Positions 5,891-6,956 of a stretch of 6,956 nucleotides of DNA are shown here, piece after piece; the stretch's first letter is position 1, and each line of letters begins with the position of its first letter. The notes under the pieces are model-generated. The model searched no databases, had not been told where the DNA came from, and was given only the letters and a program-made list of their open reading frames with translations. Made by a program: the position numbers and the translations under genes. Source of the stretch: JBEVEP01 sp040512755 (GTDB lineage: Bacteria > Pseudomonadota > Alphaproteobacteria > Rhizobiales > Rhizobiaceae); NCBI GenBank assembly GCA_040512755.1, contig JBEVEP010000420.1, positions 1 to 6,956 on the forward strand, in the 5' to 3' direction.

Positions 5891-6061
5891 ATGTCGCGAA
5901 TTTTCCTATTCACGATGCTTGCGGTTTTGGGCACGGTTGCCGGTTGTCAATCCCAACCTCCTCCCTACTACAACGGTCCATGCAACTTGAGGGCACAAGA
6001 CGCGGGATTCTGTCCTCTGCAAGGAACTGCGGGCTACGCCGGCTATTTTCCGGCCAGGTAA
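5891..6061 (+). CDS. Small putative lipoprotein
   Basis: The product is 56 residues. It starts MSRIFLFTMLAVLGTVAGCQ, with a basic residue at position 3, a hydrophobic stretch at 4-17 and a lipobox-like VAGC, so C19 would be lipidated after signal peptidase II cleavage. The mature part is only 38 residues and is rich in Pro, Gly and Tyr (PPPYY, GYAGYF). It has two further Cys, C31 and C41, which could form a disulfide. Gln follows the lipidated Cys, so outer-membrane sorting is expected by the usual +2 rule, though that rule is less tested in alphaproteobacteria. GAGG (5881-5884) lies 6 bases before the ATG. The gene starts 78 bases after the tRNA-Phe scar, so it may lie just inside or just outside a former island. 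No named family was recognised. Confidence 0.7.
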   Translation: MSRIFLFTMLAVLGTVAGCQSQPPPYYNGPCNLRAQDAGFCPLQGTAGYAGYFPAR

Positions 6062-6117
6062 GACACCTGCAACGCTTCAGAATCTGCGGCGACCCGCTGC
6101 CGCCAGGAGGGAAGACT

Positions 6118-6201
6118 GTGACTCTGTATCAGCCAGCGCAGCGCTACATAGCGCGTGGCAAGGGATACGCCCTTCGTAGGGCCACTACTTCTCAAGGCTG
6201 A
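6118..6201 (+). CDS. Possible 27-residue small protein
   Basis: A GTG at 6118 is preceded by a full AGGAGG (6105-6110) with an ideal 7-base spacer. The frame runs 27 codons to a TGA: GTG-encoded Met, then TLYQPAQRYIARGKGYALRR, then ATTSQG. The peptide is basic and lacks a signal or membrane segment. It sits between the lipoprotein and the secreted 94-residue protein, in the same direction. The ribosome binding site is the only real support, and a chance match is quite possible. Confidence 0.25.
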   Translation: MTLYQPAQRYIARGKGYALRRATTSQG

Positions 6202-6228
6202 TAGCACCCTTAAGTCGAGGTAAGATAC

Positions 6229-6245
6229 TCTTGCCCGAGGCAAGA
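6229..6245 (+). other. Tight hairpin touching the next ribosome binding site
   Basis: TCTTGCC (6229-6235), CGA, GGCAAGA (6239-6245) forms a perfect 7-bp stem with a 3-base loop. Its last base is the first base of the AAGGA Shine-Dalgarno of the gene at 6259. It could tune ribosome access or protect a processed 5' end. Confidence 0.4.
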
Positions 6246-6258
6246 AGGATGCAGAAAA

Positions 6259-6543
6259 ATGCAAATCTTCAAGTTAGGGCAACTCGTATTTGCAGCGGCG
6301 CTGTTCGCGGCTCTTCTCGCATTTTCGGCGTCAGCGCAGAACCAGGACGATCAAGGCGAAAACCAGAACAGCCAAGGCGAGAACGATCAAGGCAAGTACA
6401 AACAGCCCGGGGGCAAGAGCAAAGGGTCACTGGGAGCCCCGGCGCCGATTGCCGGAGGCGGTATTATCAGCCTCGGTGCTGCAGGCGTTGTGTACTGGGT
6501 CATCCGGCGTCGGCGCCAACGTAGCGGAAACGTCACCGAATGA
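6259..6543 (+). CDS. Small secreted protein with C-terminal sorting-like tail
   Basis: The 94-residue product has a signal peptide (about residues 1-26, cleavage near FSASA-QN). A low-complexity hydrophilic region follows at 27-57, built on Gln/Asn/Asp/Gly repeats (DQGEN, SQGEN, DQGK). The C-terminus has three parts: the motif GAPAPIAGGG (59-68), a hydrophobic segment (about 69-82) and a basic cluster RRRRQR (83-88). This order of short Pro motif, membrane helix and Arg cluster resembles PEP-CTERM/VPxPA-CTERM sorting signals, though the motif itself is not a classic match. I recall similar short Bradyrhizobium proteins with GAPGPIAG-like tails. Otherwise it is a small protein anchored in the inner membrane by its C-terminus. 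AAGGA (6245-6249) lies 9 bases before the ATG. No function can be assigned. Confidence 0.75.
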   Translation: MQIFKLGQLVFAAALFAALLAFSASAQNQDDQGENQNSQGENDQGKYKQPGGKSKGSLGAPAPIAGGGIISLGAAGVVYWVIRRRRQRSGNVTE

Positions 6544-6633
6544 CCGCAAGCGAGTAGATCGGCGAACTGGATGCTGGGCGTTCATGCCGCCCCGGCAGTA
6601 AGGTCACGCAGGGTCGCCACACAGACCAAGCTG

Positions 6634-6730
6634 CAGAGCGGTTCAGGGTCTACTGAATCGCTGAGCCGCTCTGACCTTTGTTTCAACGCAGTTCCGGACG
6701 GAAACCGGTAACTGCTTTTCCTGGAATTGC
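6634..6730. repeat. Two-hairpin intergenic repeat, Bradyrhizobium-type
   Basis: The first hairpin pairs 6634-6646 with 6661-6673 (CAGAGCGGTTCAG with CTGAGCCGCTCTG): 13 bp with one G-U, and a 14-base loop. The second pairs GCAGTTCCGG (6688-6697) with CTGGAATTGC (6721-6730): 10 bp with two G-U. The linker is CTTTGTTT-like. I recognise this order, including the ACGGAAAACCG-like centre and the TTTTCCTGGAATTGC end, from dispersed intergenic repeats of Bradyrhizobium-type genomes. That is memory, not a search. It lies between two convergent genes, so the first hairpin may also act as a terminator; on the plus strand it is followed by a partly T-rich stretch. Confidence 0.55.
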
Positions 6731-6802
6731 TTGGGACGAAGAGTGAGTATGGCAGCAAGCTTGGCCTGCCGCCCTTACGTTAACCGAATACAGTGCGCGC
6801 CC

Positions 6803-6956
6803 TATCCGAATGCAATCTGGCCCGCATCGACCGAGACGGTCGTTCCCTTCTCGCCCTTGACGGCCGCGATGATATCCGGCAGGGCGCAGATGACGGCGCT
6901 ATGCCCCGTTGTGCGCGCGAAATCCTGTGCGGCCTCGACCTTCGGACCCATTGACC
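6803..6956 (-). CDS. arcC: Carbamate kinase, C-terminal end (cut by window edge)
   Basis: Carbamate kinase transfers phosphate between carbamoyl phosphate and ADP, making ATP in fermentative arginine or purine breakdown; the protein is cytosolic. Only the last 50 full codons are visible: SMGPKVEAAQDFARTTGHSA, then VICALPDIIAAVKGEKGTTV, then SVDAGQIAFG and stop (TAG at 6803-6805). The (G)SMGPKVEAA segment and the closing GEKGTTV are signatures of the family's C-terminus, and the partial codon at the edge fits the Gly expected before Ser. The family is about 310 residues long, so the rest lies beyond the right edge. The gene converges on the secreted-protein gene across the intergenic repeat. 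The tail after GTTV is slightly longer than in classical ArcC. A different amino-acid-kinase relative cannot be excluded from this piece alone. Confidence 0.85.

Noticed and set aside
5597..5934. Minus-strand frames of 63 and 73 codons reading NRTTDTRIF and ESNHRHADF
   Set aside because: These peptides are the known false translations of tRNA 3' sequences. They arise from the tRNA-Phe fragment at 5770-5813 and support that call instead.

Overview
The window looks like chromosomal DNA from an alphaproteobacterium of the Bradyrhizobium/Rhodopseudomonas type. This rests on the GC-rich coding regions, a groES-groEL pair under a CIRCE operator, a multidomain adenylate cyclase of the kind that is highly expanded in rhizobia, a 3' fragment of an alphaproteobacterial tRNA-Phe, and a two-hairpin intergenic repeat that I recognise from Bradyrhizobium-like genomes. 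The genus is inference from these features.

Layout. Positions 1-639 hold the minus-strand groES-groEL operon, with groEL cut by the left edge. Its control region at about 640-800 carries a perfect CIRCE palindrome and a possible sigma70-type promoter. A small, highly charged helical protein (892-1125) is divergent from groES. After about 440 bases without a gene comes an intact class III adenylate cyclase with a TolB-like middle and a TPR C-terminus (1568-3337). A 390-base gap follows, with one hairpin and a possible promoter. Next is a two-gene unit encoding exported proteins: a conserved periplasmic protein of unknown function (3728-4309) and a cytochrome c'/c556-type haem protein (4348-4812).

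The right third is an accessory or decaying zone. At 5088-5546 on the minus strand lie two pieces of a second cyclase of the same family, in the wrong domain order: TolB-like piece first, catalytic piece second. At 5770-5813 is the 3' part of a tRNA-Phe without its 5' half, the usual scar of integration at a tRNA gene. Beyond it lie a 56-residue lipoprotein (5891-6061), a doubtful 27-codon ORF with a strong ribosome binding site, and a 94-residue secreted protein with a C-terminal sorting-like tail (6259-6543). A two-hairpin intergenic repeat (6634-6730) and the last 50 codons of a minus-strand carbamate kinase (6803-6956) complete the window.

Functionally the genes are a mixture: heat-inducible chaperonin, cAMP signalling, exported c-type cytochrome with a partner of unknown role, and small envelope proteins. 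I see no defence system, CRISPR array, transposase or integrase. The most informative signals are the tRNA-Phe scar next to the permuted cyclase remnant, and the tripartite C-terminal tail of the 94-residue protein.
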